This document shows, piece by piece, positions 40,886 through 50,568 of a stretch of DNA of 64,000 bases. Position numbers and translations under genes: made by a program. The first letter of the stretch is position 1. Every line of letters begins with the position of its first letter. The notes beneath the pieces are model-generated. The model worked only from the letters and a program-made list of their open reading frames with translations. It ran no database searches and had not been told where the DNA came from. Source of the stretch: Pseudoneobacillus rhizosphaerae (GTDB taxonomy: Bacteria; Bacillota; Bacilli; Bacillales; Cytobacillaceae); the NCBI RefSeq assembly GCF_917563885.1, contig NZ_CAKJTG010000020.1:20245-84244 (forward strand), read 5' to 3'.

Positions 40886-41944
40886 ATGAATTATCCTAGT
40901 ACAAAAGAAACTATCAACTTAATAAAAGATTTGGTTTCGATTCCAAGTCCTTCTGGTAACACAGACCAAGTCATTCAGTTTGTTGAAAAACTTCTTAAAG
41001 AAGTTAATGTTACCACATATAGAAATCGTAAAGGCGGTTTGATTGCTACTATTCCTGGTCGTGATACACAGCATCATAGAATGCTTACAGCACATGTAGA
41101 CACACTTGGAGCTATGGTCAAAGAAATCAAGCCTAGCGGTCGTTTAAAGATTGATTTGATTGGCGGCTTTAAATATAACTCGATTGAGGGTGAATATTGC
41201 CAAATCAAAACATCGAATGGTAAAACGATAACTGGTACGATTTTAATGCATCAACAATCTGTACATGTGTACAAGGATGCTGGTAAAGCTGAACGTAGCA
41301 TTGATAATATCGAAGTTCGTGTTGATGAAAAAGTACATAGTGCAGATGAGGTTCGTGCTTTAGGGATTGAGGTTGGTGATTTTGTTTCATTCGATCCTAG
41401 AGTGGAAGTGACAGAAAGCGGATATATTAAATCGCGTCACCTTGATGATAAGGCAAGCGTTGGAATTTTGTTGCAGCTTATTAAACAGATTAAAGAGGAT
41501 AATATCGTTTTACCTTATACCACTCATTTTCTAATATCGAATAACGAAGAAATTGGGTATGGTGGAAATTCGAACATCACTCCAGAAACAGTTGAGTATT
41601 TAGCGGTAGATATGGGCGCTATGGGTGACGGTCAATCCACTGATGAATATACTGTTTCGATTTGCGCAAAAGATGCAAGTGGTCCTTACCATTATGAATT
41701 ACGTAAGAGATTGACTCAGCTTTGTTTGGATCATGATATTCAATTTAAGGTTGATTTATATCCATTCTACGGCTCTGACGCATCTGCTGCAATTCGTTCT
41801 GGGCATGATATTGTTCACGGCTTAATTGGACCAGGAATTGATTCTTCTCATGCTTTCGAGCGTACGCATGAATCATCGATTGAAAATACTGCTAAGCTTT
41901 TATTCCATTACGTTCAATCAGATATGATCGTTGTTGGCGCATAA
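40886..41944 (+). CDS. yhfE: M42 family metallo-aminopeptidase (YhfE-like)
   Basis: The 352-residue enzyme has the co-catalytic zinc residues in TAHVDTLG, SRHLDDKASVGI, NNEEIGYGGN and DSSHAFERTHESSIENT. Length and sequence match the PepA-like M42 aminopeptidases of Bacillus such as YhfE, which trim N-terminal residues from peptides as dodecameric particles. ATG 40886 (MNYPSTKET) follows AAAAGGGG; the upstream frame is untranslated. The stop is one base before the next gene's GTG. Confidence 0.9.
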   Translation: MNYPSTKETINLIKDLVSIPSPSGNTDQVIQFVEKLLKEVNVTTYRNRKGGLIATIPGRDTQHHRMLTAHVDTLGAMVKEIKPSGRLKIDLIGGFKYNSIEGEYCQIKTSNGKTITGTILMHQQSVHVYKDAGKAERSIDNIEVRVDEKVHSADEVRALGIEVGDFVSFDPRVEVTESGYIKSRHLDDKASVGILLQLIKQIKEDNIVLPYTTHFLISNNEEIGYGGNSNITPETVEYLAVDMGAMGDGQSTDEYTVSICAKDASGPYHYELRKRLTQLCLDHDIQFKVDLYPFYGSDASAAIRSGHDIVHGLIGPGIDSSHAFERTHESSIENTAKLLFHYVQSDMIVVGA

Positions 41945-41945
41945 G

Positions 41946-42770
41946 GTGGAAACAAAACAAGTATTAGCAATCGAGCTTGTTCACATTGAAAAATGGGAAA
42001 AGGATCAAAGTGGACTTTGGTTTTGGGAACGAATCGGTCGCTTACCGTTTAAAATATTGGACAAAATTACTCCAAAGATCATTCATAATAAAATAGGCGT
42101 ATTGTTAGATGAAATGGGTAGCTATCTTCAAACTGGTGGAAAATATTTAATTAACGAACGTCAAATGTTAAATACAATCCAAACGAATGTTAACTATCCA
42201 ATTGAAAGTATTCAGGATGTATCATCATCTGTCCCTATTGCGAATATGAAACAGATAACTCAACAAATTGCCGAAAAGCGGATTAAAGCTGCGGCAATCC
42301 AAGGCGCATCCACTGGGTTTGGAGGAGTATTTACTCTTGCAATCGATATCCCTGCCCTACTTGGATTATCGTTAAAAACTTTGCAGGAAATTGCGATTAT
42401 ATACGGATATGACCCAAATGATAAAGACGAACGGGTTTTTATTATTAAATGTTTGCAGTTTACTTCCTCCGATATTGTAGGCAAAGAAGCCATTTTGAGA
42501 GAACTTTCTTCCTACTATCGAAAGGAAAGCCCTTCTAATGAAGCCATATCACAGCTACAAGGCTGGCGAGAAGTCATTTATACGTACCGAGATCAGTTTG
42601 GTTGGAAGAAATTATTTCAACTCATTCCCGTCGCAGGGCTTCTTTTTGGCGCTTTCACGAATCGGTCAATGATTAAAGACATTGCAGAGGTTGGCGATAT
42701 GCTTTATCGGAAACGGAGAGTTTTAGAAAGATTGGAAACACTTGAGGACATACCTGAAGAAAAAAAATAA
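41946..42770 (+). CDS. EcsC family protein
   Basis: The 274-residue protein has the EcsC pattern: an N-terminal ELVHIEKWEKDQSGLWFW helix, a glycine-rich hydrophobic part (GASTGFGGVFTLAIDIPALLGLSLKTL) and a second hydrophobic part (KKLFQLIPVAGLLFGAFTN). Members are membrane-associated and of unknown function; EcsC itself is encoded with the EcsAB ABC transporter. GTG 41946 directly follows the M42 stop, suggesting re-initiation; TTG 41931 is an alternative. Confidence 0.85.
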   Translation: METKQVLAIELVHIEKWEKDQSGLWFWERIGRLPFKILDKITPKIIHNKIGVLLDEMGSYLQTGGKYLINERQMLNTIQTNVNYPIESIQDVSSSVPIANMKQITQQIAEKRIKAAAIQGASTGFGGVFTLAIDIPALLGLSLKTLQEIAIIYGYDPNDKDERVFIIKCLQFTSSDIVGKEAILRELSSYYRKESPSNEAISQLQGWREVIYTYRDQFGWKKLFQLIPVAGLLFGAFTNRSMIKDIAEVGDMLYRKRRVLERLETLEDIPEEKK

Positions 42771-42771
42771 T

Positions 42772-42800
42772 CAAAAGGAAGGATCATCTCCTTCCTTTTT
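42772..42800 (+). terminator. Rho-independent terminator between convergent genes
   Basis: AAGGAAGG with CCTTCCTT and a T-rich tail, between the EcsC-like gene and the convergent DUF454 gene. Confidence 0.8.
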
Positions 42801-42804
42801 CTTT

Positions 42805-43191
42805 TTAATTTTCTTTCTTCGCAACTTTACTTTTTATTGACCATATAAAGTAAGTAATATACGATACAACTCCTATTAGGAGTACTTTTACCCATAATAG
42901 AGGAATTAAGAAGAAAATCGAGTAACCTGATGTTAGCCATAAAACAGCAATGGCGATAAATTTGGTTCTTGTCGGTATCCCATGCCCTGCTTGGAAACTT
43001 CTAATATATTCCCCAAGCCATTTCGTATTTAAAAGCCAATGATATAGTTTTTCTGATGAACGTGCATAACAAAAAGCCCCTAATAACAATAAAGGAGTCG
43101 TTGGGATTAAAGGAACAACAATTCCTACAAGTCCTAGTAAAACAAAAAAAGAACCCAAAAAAATTAAAAGGTATTTTAGTAATTCCTTCAT
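42805..43191 (-). CDS. DUF454/YbaN family membrane protein
   Basis: The 128-residue protein has three hydrophobic segments and the family blocks GLVGIVVPLIPTTPLLLLGAFCYARSS and LNTKWLGEYIRSFQAGHGIPTRTK. YbaN proteins are small inner-membrane proteins of unknown function. It stands alone; a plausible Shine-Dalgarno (GGAGGGGGGA) precedes the ATG. No context points to its role. Confidence 0.88.
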   Translation of the reverse strand: MKELLKYLLIFLGSFFVLLGLVGIVVPLIPTTPLLLLGAFCYARSSEKLYHWLLNTKWLGEYIRSFQAGHGIPTRTKFIAIAVLWLTSGYSIFFLIPLLWVKVLLIGVVSYITYFIWSIKSKVAKKEN

Positions 43192-43275
43192 GTCTATCCC
43201 CCCTCCCCTACTATATTCTATGAATTAAAGATAACACGTAAAGCCTAATTTTCCAATCAAATACCCTAACAACAA

Positions 43276-43304
43276 AAGAAACCCCTGAAATAATCAAGGG
43301 TTCC
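43276..43304 (-). terminator. Rho-independent terminator of the CorC/HlyC gene
   Basis: Minus-strand GAACCCTTGA pairs with TTCAGGGGTTT imperfectly and is followed by TTCTTTTG. It lies 10 nt after the stop. Confidence 0.7.
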
Positions 43305-43314
43305 TAAGGTCCTA

Positions 43315-44625
43315 CTATGCTAAAGACTTTTGACCAAGCATTTTCACTATTTCTAGCGATTTAATATGATAGCCTTCCATCTCAAGTATTCTAAACTCAT
43401 ATTCACCTAATGGAATTTTATCGCCTTCTTTTGCTTCCATTTTTTCGGTTAAAATCCAACCACTAATGGTATCCACATCGGTGTCATCGATTTGAAGACC
43501 AAATAAGTCATTTACTTCTTCTATTAAAACTTTCCCATCAATAATTGTCTTATTATCATTGATTTTCTTGATATCAGGAACTTCATCATGATCAAATTCG
43601 TCCCTTATATCACCAACAATTTCCTCAATGATATCCTCTACCGTCACTAGACCCGCAGTGCCACCATATTCATCTACTAATATCGCCATATGAACTCGTT
43701 CTTTTTGCATTTTTAATAGTAGACCATGAATGGGCATGGATTCCATTACTTTGATGACAGGACGTGAATATTTTATGATTGGTTCGTTCATGTTTCTTTT
43801 TTTAACGAAGTCTGTAAGTACTTCCTTCATATTAATCATTCCAATAATATGGTCCTTGTCACCTTCATATATCGGATATCGAGTATAGTTTTCTTCTGTA
43901 GCTGTAGAAATAAATTCCTCAATGACTAAGTCTTTCTCAAAACCAACCATCTCTGTACGAGGAACCATAATTTCCTTAGCGATACGGTCATTAAATTCAA
44001 ATATATTATTTACATATTTATATTCAGACTGATTGATTTCACCGCTTTTATAGCTTTCTGAAAGGATCATTCTTAGCTCTTCCTCTGTATGAGCGATTTC
44101 ATTTTCAGAGATTCTTTCTAAACCAAACAATCCAGTTAAAAGTCTTGCGGATCCATTTAGTGTTTTGATGATTGGGTACATTAATTTATAGAATAGAATA
44201 ACTGGTTTTGCAAATAAAAGTGTAACCGCCTCAGCCTTTTGGATCGCTAACGTTTTAGGTGCGAGCTCACCAACCACAACATGTAAAAAGGTTATGATAG
44301 CAAAGGCAATCGAAACGGAGGTCACCGTTGCAACCGATTCAGAGAAATTAAACTTATCAAAAACAGGATGCAATATATGAGCAATCGTTTCCTCACCTAA
44401 CCACCCAAGTCCTAGAGCAGTTATTGTTATTCCGAGCTGACAAGCAGATAAATACTCGTCTAAATTAGAGATCACAGTTTTGGCCGCAATTGCATTTTTG
44501 TTCCCCTCCGCAACCAGTTGATCGATTCGGGTACTCCGTATTTTTACAATCGCAAATTCCGTTGCCACAAAAAAACCTGTTAAAGCAATTAAAATTGCCA
44601 CCATGATCAAATTAAATATGTCCAA
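43315..44625 (-). CDS. CorC/HlyC (CNNM-type) transporter, YhdP-like
   Basis: The 436-residue protein has an N-terminal DUF21/CNNM membrane domain (four spans to about 190), a CBS pair (about 205-330: VPRTEMVGFEKD and ILVDEYGGTAGLVTVEDIIEEIVGDI) and a CorC_HlyC domain at the end. Such proteins mediate Mg2+ efflux or homeostasis. I start at TTG 44625 (MDIFNLIMVAIL), 6 nt after AAGGAG; a second Shine-Dalgarno (AGGAGGTG) lies further upstream before a longer frame. In B. subtilis the relatives YhdP and YhdT are linked with Mg2+ export and the yhd region. Confidence 0.9.
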   Translation of the reverse strand: MDIFNLIMVAILIALTGFFVATEFAIVKIRSTRIDQLVAEGNKNAIAAKTVISNLDEYLSACQLGITITALGLGWLGEETIAHILHPVFDKFNFSESVATVTSVSIAFAIITFLHVVVGELAPKTLAIQKAEAVTLLFAKPVILFYKLMYPIIKTLNGSARLLTGLFGLERISENEIAHTEEELRMILSESYKSGEINQSEYKYVNNIFEFNDRIAKEIMVPRTEMVGFEKDLVIEEFISTATEENYTRYPIYEGDKDHIIGMINMKEVLTDFVKKRNMNEPIIKYSRPVIKVMESMPIHGLLLKMQKERVHMAILVDEYGGTAGLVTVEDIIEEIVGDIRDEFDHDEVPDIKKINDNKTIIDGKVLIEEVNDLFGLQIDDTDVDTISGWILTEKMEAKEGDKIPLGEYEFRILEMEGYHIKSLEIVKMLGQKSLA

Positions 44626-45107
44626 ATAGTCTCCTTCATGTATAAATACAATGAAGGAATACACCTCCTAGTGATATGTTAATAGTTATTTATTATTAAA
44701 AATGATTTTTTATGCGTCTTGATTCCATGTTTACTTGTACGAATAACATGACAAAATTCTACAAACCAAAAAGGATTATGGTTATAAGTCCTAATTGGGC
44801 AAGAAAAAGGTTTGTTTTAAAATGAACCGTCTCTCTAGCTAACTGATAAATCTGGTTATACTTCCCAATAGTCTCACCCCATTTTTTATATAGATAATAT
44901 AAATGTATATGAAAACAAACCATTCAGTCAACGTTTTAGTTTAATACTGTTATAACTTAACAAATTCATATTCTATAATTAGTTCATTAATTTGTAAAAA
45001 GTATACCTCTTCTTAAGTGCAAACAATTTATACAATAGGTTTAGGTGAAAAAATTGAGGAACTTAGAATGTTAAGTATTCGTTCTTTGTTAAAGGAGGGA
45101 AAATTCA
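44626..45107. other. Intergenic gap before the GGDEF-EAL gene
   Basis: No confident gene. A 36-codon frame on the minus strand (44759-44869) reads like a small membrane protein with a C-terminal hydrophobic span, after GGGGTGAG, but would have to start with ATT. An AGGAGGTG (about 44648-44667, minus) precedes the CorC gene. The region 44880-45100 is AT-rich and contains the upstream sequence of the GGDEF-EAL gene with AAAGGAGGG just before its TTG. Confidence 0.4.
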
Positions 45108-47237
45108 TTGAAACACATCTTTGCAGAGTATGAAACACATGCTTTAGAAATAGAGAAGCTTCGTCTACGCATGAAAAAATCAGAAAATAAACATGATGAA
45201 TTTCTAGCTGCACTTAGAAATAATGAATCATTAAATTTAAAAATTCTTGATGCATTGCCAATTAATATTTTTTTAGAAGATCGAGAGGGTCGAACAATTT
45301 TTGCAAATAAACAAGCATGTCTTTGCAATGGAATGAAGCCTGATGAAGTTGTTGGAAAAACGGTCTATGATTTTTTCCCTCTTTACATTGCAAACCAAAT
45401 GAGAACCGGTGATCTTGAGGTTTGGCAACAAAAAGAACTGGTAACGAAAGAAACCACAGTAGGCTTTCAAGGTCAAGAGTCTTTTATGTATACAGGAAAA
45501 ACCATTATCCATTCAGACGAATCCAATGAAGAGTTCCTTCTAGGATTTGGATTAGATATAACAGACCGAGTCAAGGCCGAAAAACGATTACGTGATAGTG
45601 AAGAAAAATTCAGGAATTTAGTTGACCAGGCGGCAGATTGTTTTTTTCTTATTGAAAAAAATGGCCTAATTGTTGATATTAATCCATTCGCATGTGATTT
45701 ACTTAGCTCTAAGAAAGAAGATTTACTTTATCTACATGTAGCCTATTTATTTTCTAACTTAAATAATAAAATCATCACCATCAATAAAAGTACCGATTTT
45801 CATACTTCATATAATTTTGAAGATTATATGAAAAAGCCAAATGGAACAAGCATACCGGTTGATATTAATTTAAGATTAATCAATATTTCAGATAGACAGA
45901 TGTATCTAGCCTTATGTCGGGATATTAGTGAAAAGAAAAAGACGGAAGCAAAGATCCAACATATGGCTTATCATGATGCTTTAACTGGTCTTCCTAATCG
46001 TTGGTATCTCTTATCCTTTATGAATCAATTTTTAAAGCAAACGGATAGTAATCCAAAATCAATAAGTGTTCTGTTACTAGATTTAGATCATTTTAAAGTC
46101 ATTAACGATAGCCTAGGACATCAAGCAGGAGATATCTTGCTCCAACAAGTTGCAAATCGGTTGAAGACCATACAAAAGAAAAATTATTCTTTAGCTAGAC
46201 TTGGAGGGGATGAGTTTATCTTTATTATTCCGGATAGTTGCGAAGATGAGGCTAAGCACGTATCTTCAGAAGTAATGAAAATTATGACTCCCCCCTTTCA
46301 TATCCAAAAACAAAAAATTAATGTTAGTACAAGTATTGGAATAAGTGTTTATCCGAATGATGGAGTGGATATGAACACATTAATTAAAAATGCAGATATC
46401 GCCATGTATCGCTCCAAGGAACAAGGAAGAAATTGCTACCTCCAATTTGATTCATCCATGTTAGAACATGCTAGGGAACGTATGGAAATGGAAATTATGC
46501 TACGTGAAGCATTGGAGCGAAAAGAATTCGTGCTTCATTACCAGCCGAAAATAAACATGTTAACAGGTAAGATGAGTGGAGCTGAAGCATTAATCCGTTG
46601 GCAAAAAGGTGAAAATAATCTAATATACCCAAATGCCTTTATCCAAGTAGCGGAAGAAACGGGTTTAATCGTCCAAATTGGTGAGTTAGTCATAAGAGAG
46701 GCTTGTATCCGTTGTAAAGAATGGCATGATCAAGGCTTAACAGACCTATCAATTAGTGTAAATATCTCTGCTTCACAATTCCATAAACAAGATATTGAAG
46801 AGTTAATCGCCAACATTTTACTTGAAACTGGCCTACCTCCTTATGCGTTAGAACTGGAACTAACAGAAAGCACCGTCATGAAATCACCGGAAGAGGCGAG
46901 AGTAGTTTTAAAAAACTTAAAATCTCTTGGTTTAAAAATCTCGATAGATGACTTCGGTACGGGATTCTCTTCATTAAGTTATTTAAGACATTTTCCTATC
47001 GATACACTAAAAATAGACAAATCATTTATTATGAATTTAGATTCCGACCATGCCAATGCGATGATTGCTAAAGCTGTCATATCACTCGCACATAGTCTAA
47101 ATCTTAAAGTGGTAGCCGAGGGTGTAGAAAACAATGAACAAATGCAATTCCTTGATAGTGAGCAATGTGACTATGCTCAAGGGTATTATGTTAGTCGTCC
47201 ACTAAGCTGGGATAAGATAAATGAATGGATTAAGTAG
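45108..47237 (+). CDS. PAS-PAS-GGDEF-EAL cyclic-di-GMP protein
   Basis: The 709-residue cytoplasmic protein has a short coiled N-terminus, two PAS domains (about 45-160 and 165-285), a GGDEF domain with an intact LGGDEF active site (about residue 365) and an EAL domain with SGAEALIRW, the ELTES and DDFGTGFSSL metal-binding blocks. Both synthesis and hydrolysis of c-di-GMP are thus possible; PAS ligands would select. The start is TTG 45108, 9 nt after AAAGGAGGG. It is monocistronic and soluble, unlike many membrane-bound relatives. Confidence 0.93.
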   Translation: MKHIFAEYETHALEIEKLRLRMKKSENKHDEFLAALRNNESLNLKILDALPINIFLEDREGRTIFANKQACLCNGMKPDEVVGKTVYDFFPLYIANQMRTGDLEVWQQKELVTKETTVGFQGQESFMYTGKTIIHSDESNEEFLLGFGLDITDRVKAEKRLRDSEEKFRNLVDQAADCFFLIEKNGLIVDINPFACDLLSSKKEDLLYLHVAYLFSNLNNKIITINKSTDFHTSYNFEDYMKKPNGTSIPVDINLRLINISDRQMYLALCRDISEKKKTEAKIQHMAYHDALTGLPNRWYLLSFMNQFLKQTDSNPKSISVLLLDLDHFKVINDSLGHQAGDILLQQVANRLKTIQKKNYSLARLGGDEFIFIIPDSCEDEAKHVSSEVMKIMTPPFHIQKQKINVSTSIGISVYPNDGVDMNTLIKNADIAMYRSKEQGRNCYLQFDSSMLEHARERMEMEIMLREALERKEFVLHYQPKINMLTGKMSGAEALIRWQKGENNLIYPNAFIQVAEETGLIVQIGELVIREACIRCKEWHDQGLTDLSISVNISASQFHKQDIEELIANILLETGLPPYALELELTESTVMKSPEEARVVLKNLKSLGLKISIDDFGTGFSSLSYLRHFPIDTLKIDKSFIMNLDSDHANAMIAKAVISLAHSLNLKVVAEGVENNEQMQFLDSEQCDYAQGYYVSRPLSWDKINEWIK

Positions 47238-47242
47238 CTAAA

Positions 47243-47282
47243 AAAGAAGAGAGAGGATGCTTTTATCAAAGCTCCTCTCTCC
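47243..47282. terminator. Bidirectional terminator between convergent genes
   Basis: GAGAGGA and TCCTCTC enclose about 15 nt; A-rich and T-rich flanks would allow termination in either direction, best for the minus-strand lipoprotein gene. Confidence 0.7.
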
Positions 47283-47296
47283 ATTAATGAAAAATA

Positions 47297-48079
47297 TTAT
47301 TTCACATCAATCATGATCATTTTATGTTCATGAATTTCTTCTTTGTTCACATGTATTTGTATATGATAAGGTCCTGCTTTTGGGAAGGTTATTGGTGCTT
47401 CATAAGTACCTTCTCCTTCTTCTTTAGCATCTAGCCATATTGTATTACCAGCATCAGGTACGATTTCATATCTAACCTTAGCTCCTGTTAATGGAGCATT
47501 TTCATTAGTCAGAGTAGTACTGAGAATAACCTCGTTATTAGATGTGAAAGCATTATCCTGTTTAAAGTCGATATTTAAGCTTGACTCATGATGTCCATGG
47601 TTATCCTGGTGCTCTTCATGGTTTGCGGCCGTATCCTCTTCAGTTCCATGCTCCTCATGATTTGCCTCTTCCCCAGGTGTTCCTACTGTAAATTCCCTTT
47701 TGGGCATTGTATGCATGCTTCTTGCTGTTACATGGGCAATGACCGCATAATGTCCATCTTCAGTAAAGGTCTTTTTGATAGAATAAACACCTTTACCATC
47801 ATTTTGAGCTTCTAGTTTTTCATGCTCCTCTTGACCAACTTTCCACAGTTCGAACTTTACTTCATTAGCATCATCTACTTGATCGGTTCCTTGAGTCACA
47901 ATGGCTTTTATATCAATTTCCTCATTTACATTAATTTGTTCTGGAGTTTGGATCGTTACTTCAACGAATTCTAGAGGTGGTGTATCCTCATTTTGTTGGG
48001 TATTATCCTTTTCTTTTTCGTTAGAACAACCAGCTATAATTCCTCCAACTAATATGAGTGCAATAAGAACTTTTTTCAT
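47297..48079 (-). CDS. His-rich FixH/YtkA-like lipoprotein
   Basis: The 260-residue precursor has a lipoprotein signal peptide with lipobox IIAGC (cleavage before Cys18). Two immunoglobulin-like YtkA/FixH domains follow (about 35-130 and 165-260; INVNEEIDIKAIV and ITFPKAGPYHIQIHV), separated by a linker rich in His, Glu and Asp (HEEHGTEEDTAANHEEH, HGHHESS). The His-rich linker suggests binding of Cu, Zn or Ni outside the membrane. AAAGGAGAAG precedes the ATG. No copper or oxidase genes are adjacent, so the role remains inferred. Confidence 0.85.
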   Translation of the reverse strand: MKKVLIALILVGGIIAGCSNEKEKDNTQQNEDTPPLEFVEVTIQTPEQINVNEEIDIKAIVTQGTDQVDDANEVKFELWKVGQEEHEKLEAQNDGKGVYSIKKTFTEDGHYAVIAHVTARSMHTMPKREFTVGTPGEEANHEEHGTEEDTAANHEEHQDNHGHHESSLNIDFKQDNAFTSNNEVILSTTLTNENAPLTGAKVRYEIVPDAGNTIWLDAKEEGEGTYEAPITFPKAGPYHIQIHVNKEEIHEHKMIMIDVK

Positions 48080-48409
48080 AGCATAACTTCTCCTTTTGCT
48101 TTATTAGAATGGGGGTAGTCGTAACGTAGCCATTCTTTTTTTTGATTATATACTTATACCATCTATTATGACAGATGAGTGGGTCTTCTCTAATGGTAAG
48201 GGACTTTTTTACTCTAAACAATATCAATATGTGAATAATGTGTGACATCCAAAGCTGTAATTTCCATAATAAAAGTCGATACCATATTTAGTATCGACTC
48301 GTTTTTATTGGGCAAAACCATCAAATAAATTATTTTAGCAAAAAAATAAAACCACAGTTCTCAAAAAGCTCCTTAGCTTGTGAAAAGGTTAATACCTAAA
48401 ATATCAAAT
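48080..48409. other. Intergenic gap with a terminator hairpin
   Basis: Contains AGTCGATAC with GTATCGACT (48271-48295), followed on the minus strand by a T-rich sequence; it probably ends the YitT-like transcript. The remainder is AT-rich upstream sequence of the lipoprotein gene. No further gene or repeat is visible. Confidence 0.5.
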
Positions 48410-48991
48410 CTATACATAAAGATTGATATTTTTTACATATGTTAGAATGGTAGTCGATAACCCTACAATCGAAATGATTATTATTGAGTATAAAAGCCTT
48501 TCGTCTCTTAATATCATTACCCCAATTAGAATGATGATTAAATCTAATACTATTAATGCTACTCCGACATTAATGGATAACCATTTTGAAATAAGTAATG
48601 CAAGTAAATCAATTCCCCCAGGGCTAATATGTTCCCTTAACATAAATCCTACTCCTATTCCAATAGCTGATCCTCCAAGAATTACGCTATGTAAAGTTGG
48701 TAAGTGAATCAAGAATTGCAATGGCGTTAACAGACCAATTATTATGCTTGAAATGGTAATTCCCATTAATCCATAAACAAAATAAGCTTTGTCGTACAAA
48801 CTCGCCAAAAGATAAATAGGCACATTTAAGCACAAAAAGGTAATAGCAATTTTATAGCCAAGAAGATAATTAATTATGAGACTAACACCCCATAATCCAC
48901 CATTAATGAGGTGAATCGGGATAATAAAGCCATTAATACCAACTCCAATCAAAATACTAGAAAAAATGGTGATCCAAATTTTCCTACTCAA
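48410..48991 (-). CDS. YitT-type membrane protein without DUF2179 domain
   Basis: The 193-residue protein has five or six membrane spans with the YitT pattern GVGINGFIIPIHLINGGLWGVSLIINYLLG and HISPGGIDLLALL. Typical YitT proteins are about 280 residues with a C-terminal cytoplasmic DUF2179 domain, which is missing here. The longest frame starts at 49045 inside the spoVR terminator; I use TTG 48991 (MSRKIWITIF), about 9 nt after AAGGA. Function unknown. Confidence 0.8.
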   Translation of the reverse strand: MSRKIWITIFSSILIGVGINGFIIPIHLINGGLWGVSLIINYLLGYKIAITFLCLNVPIYLLASLYDKAYFVYGLMGITISSIIIGLLTPLQFLIHLPTLHSVILGGSAIGIGVGFMLREHISPGGIDLLALLISKWLSINVGVALIVLDLIIILIGVMILRDERLLYSIIIISIVGLSTTILTYVKNINLYV

Positions 48992-49020
48992 AATAATCAG
49001 TCCTTGTCCATAATATTTTA

Positions 49021-49052
49021 TAAAAAAAGCAGTGGCTATTCCCACTGCTTTT
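49021..49052 (-). terminator. Rho-independent terminator of spoVR
   Basis: AAAAGCAGTGG with CCACTGCTTTT around 4-6 nt, then a T run on the minus strand, directly after the spoVR stop. Confidence 0.9.
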
Positions 49053-49054
49053 CC

Positions 49055-50464
49055 CTATAAATATTTCCGATGAATCCCCTTACCGTCATAAGTAAACAGC
49101 ATATTTCGACCTTCAATTACGGTTTCCATATGGGTCGGTCTTCCCCACAGCTGATAAACATATGGTAAAACCTTTTCTAGATATTTTAAATCAAGCTCAA
49201 TTCCCTCGTACCAATGCTTTAAATAAAGTTCACCATTTTTTAAATAGTCTCCATCATTAACAGTTAAATATGGAAAGCCTCCATTAACTCTCATTCCAAC
49301 AAGCTGGTCACGGACATGCTCCCACTGCTTATCAACAACCTTATATTCCTTGCCTTGTTTTTGGAACAAATACATATCCTCTCTCATGACTAGATCTTTA
49401 GTCAAATAATTTCGTAAAAAGGAGATGTCTGACTCAATTTCGCGAACCTCAAACATTTTTTCTCGGCCTGAACCAGGTTTAACCCCACGGCGAATCATTT
49501 CATCAGTAGGATTGTTGAAGCGGTCTTCAATATCTTCAAAGATCTTAATACCAAGGTAATACGGATTAATTCCAGTTTTAGACGGCTGCACTACTCCAGC
49601 ATTTAACTTCGCAAATTCAATCGCTTCACCGCTAGTTAAGTCCATTTCGCGGAGAATTCGTTGATGCCAGAAGGAAGCCCAGCCTTCGTTCATGATTTTC
49701 GTTTCTAATTGTGGCCAGAAATAAAGCATCTCTTCACGCATCATCGTCAGAATATCACGCTGCCACTCTTTTAACTCTCTACTGTACGATTCAATAAATA
49801 ACAGGATATCCTTCTCAGGTTGCGGCGGGAATCTCTTTGTTATTTTTCTTTCTACTTTTTTCTTGTTTCGATCATCAATATTCCATAAGTCATCATATGG
49901 AGAGGAATGTGGTTTATCGTCATCATCTTCTATATCATCCATTGACCATGCTAATTTGGGTCTCATTAGTGATGGATCAATATGCTCTTCGATGGCCAAT
50001 ACTGCATCTAAGAAGGCCTCTACTTCTGCTTTCCCATACAGGATTTCATATTGATTAATTCGCTCAGCCGTTGCTGCCATACTTTCAACCATGTCTCGTT
50101 TCGTATTTTGGAAACGTACATTATTTTTGAAGAAATCGCAATGGGCCAAAACGTGAGCAACAATCAGTTTATTTTGAATTAATGAGTTTGAATCTAACAA
50201 AAAGGCATAACATGGGTTGGAGTTTATGACTAGCTCGTATATTTTACTTAAACCTAAATCATAATGGAGCTTCATTTTATGAAATTGCTTTCCAAAACTC
50301 CAATGGGAAAATCTTGTTGGCATTCCGTAAGCTCCGAATGTATAGATGATCTCAGCTGGACAGATTTCATAACGCATTGGGTAAAAATCTAATCCGAAAC
50401 CTTTAGCAATTTCCGTAATTTCAGTTATTGAATATTCGAGATCCTTGCGATTCTGCTCATTCAT
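49055..50464 (-). CDS. spoVR: Stage V sporulation protein R
   Basis: The 469-residue protein matches SpoVR in length and blocks: [51 protein letters not shown], and [27 protein letters not shown]. SpoVR is needed for normal spore cortex formation in B. subtilis; its biochemical activity is unresolved. AGGGGGG precedes the ATG. A sigma-E-like sequence lies 29 bp upstream of the start. The neighbourhood (yhdC, yhdB, yhdA) is like that of B. subtilis. Confidence 0.96.
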   Translation of the reverse strand: MNEQNRKDLEYSITEITEIAKGFGLDFYPMRYEICPAEIIYTFGAYGMPTRFSHWSFGKQFHKMKLHYDLGLSKIYELVINSNPCYAFLLDSNSLIQNKLIVAHVLAHCDFFKNNVRFQNTKRDMVESMAATAERINQYEILYGKAEVEAFLDAVLAIEEHIDPSLMRPKLAWSMDDIEDDDDKPHSSPYDDLWNIDDRNKKKVERKITKRFPPQPEKDILLFIESYSRELKEWQRDILTMMREEMLYFWPQLETKIMNEGWASFWHQRILREMDLTSGEAIEFAKLNAGVVQPSKTGINPYYLGIKIFEDIEDRFNNPTDEMIRRGVKPGSGREKMFEVREIESDISFLRNYLTKDLVMREDMYLFQKQGKEYKVVDKQWEHVRDQLVGMRVNGGFPYLTVNDGDYLKNGELYLKHWYEGIELDLKYLEKVLPYVYQLWGRPTHMETVIEGRNMLFTYDGKGIHRKYL

Positions 50465-50492
50465 CCATCTTTCCCCCCTATCCTCTTATCAC

Positions 50493-50522
50493 AATGTATG
50501 AAATAAACTGAGGAAAGATGAA
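50493..50522 (-). promoter_or_regulatory. Candidate sigma-E promoter of spoVR
   Basis: Minus-strand CATACATT (50493-50500) matches the sigma-E -10 (CATACANT); a weaker TTCATCT-like -35 lies 15 nt upstream (50516-50522). Mother-cell expression would suit spoVR. Confidence 0.5.
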
Positions 50523-50563
50523 AATAAAAAGTGGCAGGCATCATTTTCCTGATACCTGCCACC
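50523..50563 (-). terminator. Rho-independent terminator of yhdC
   Basis: Minus-strand GTGGCAGGTATCA with TGATGCCTGCCAC (one G-U pair) and five T. Confidence 0.9.
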
Positions 50564-50568
50564 TAACA

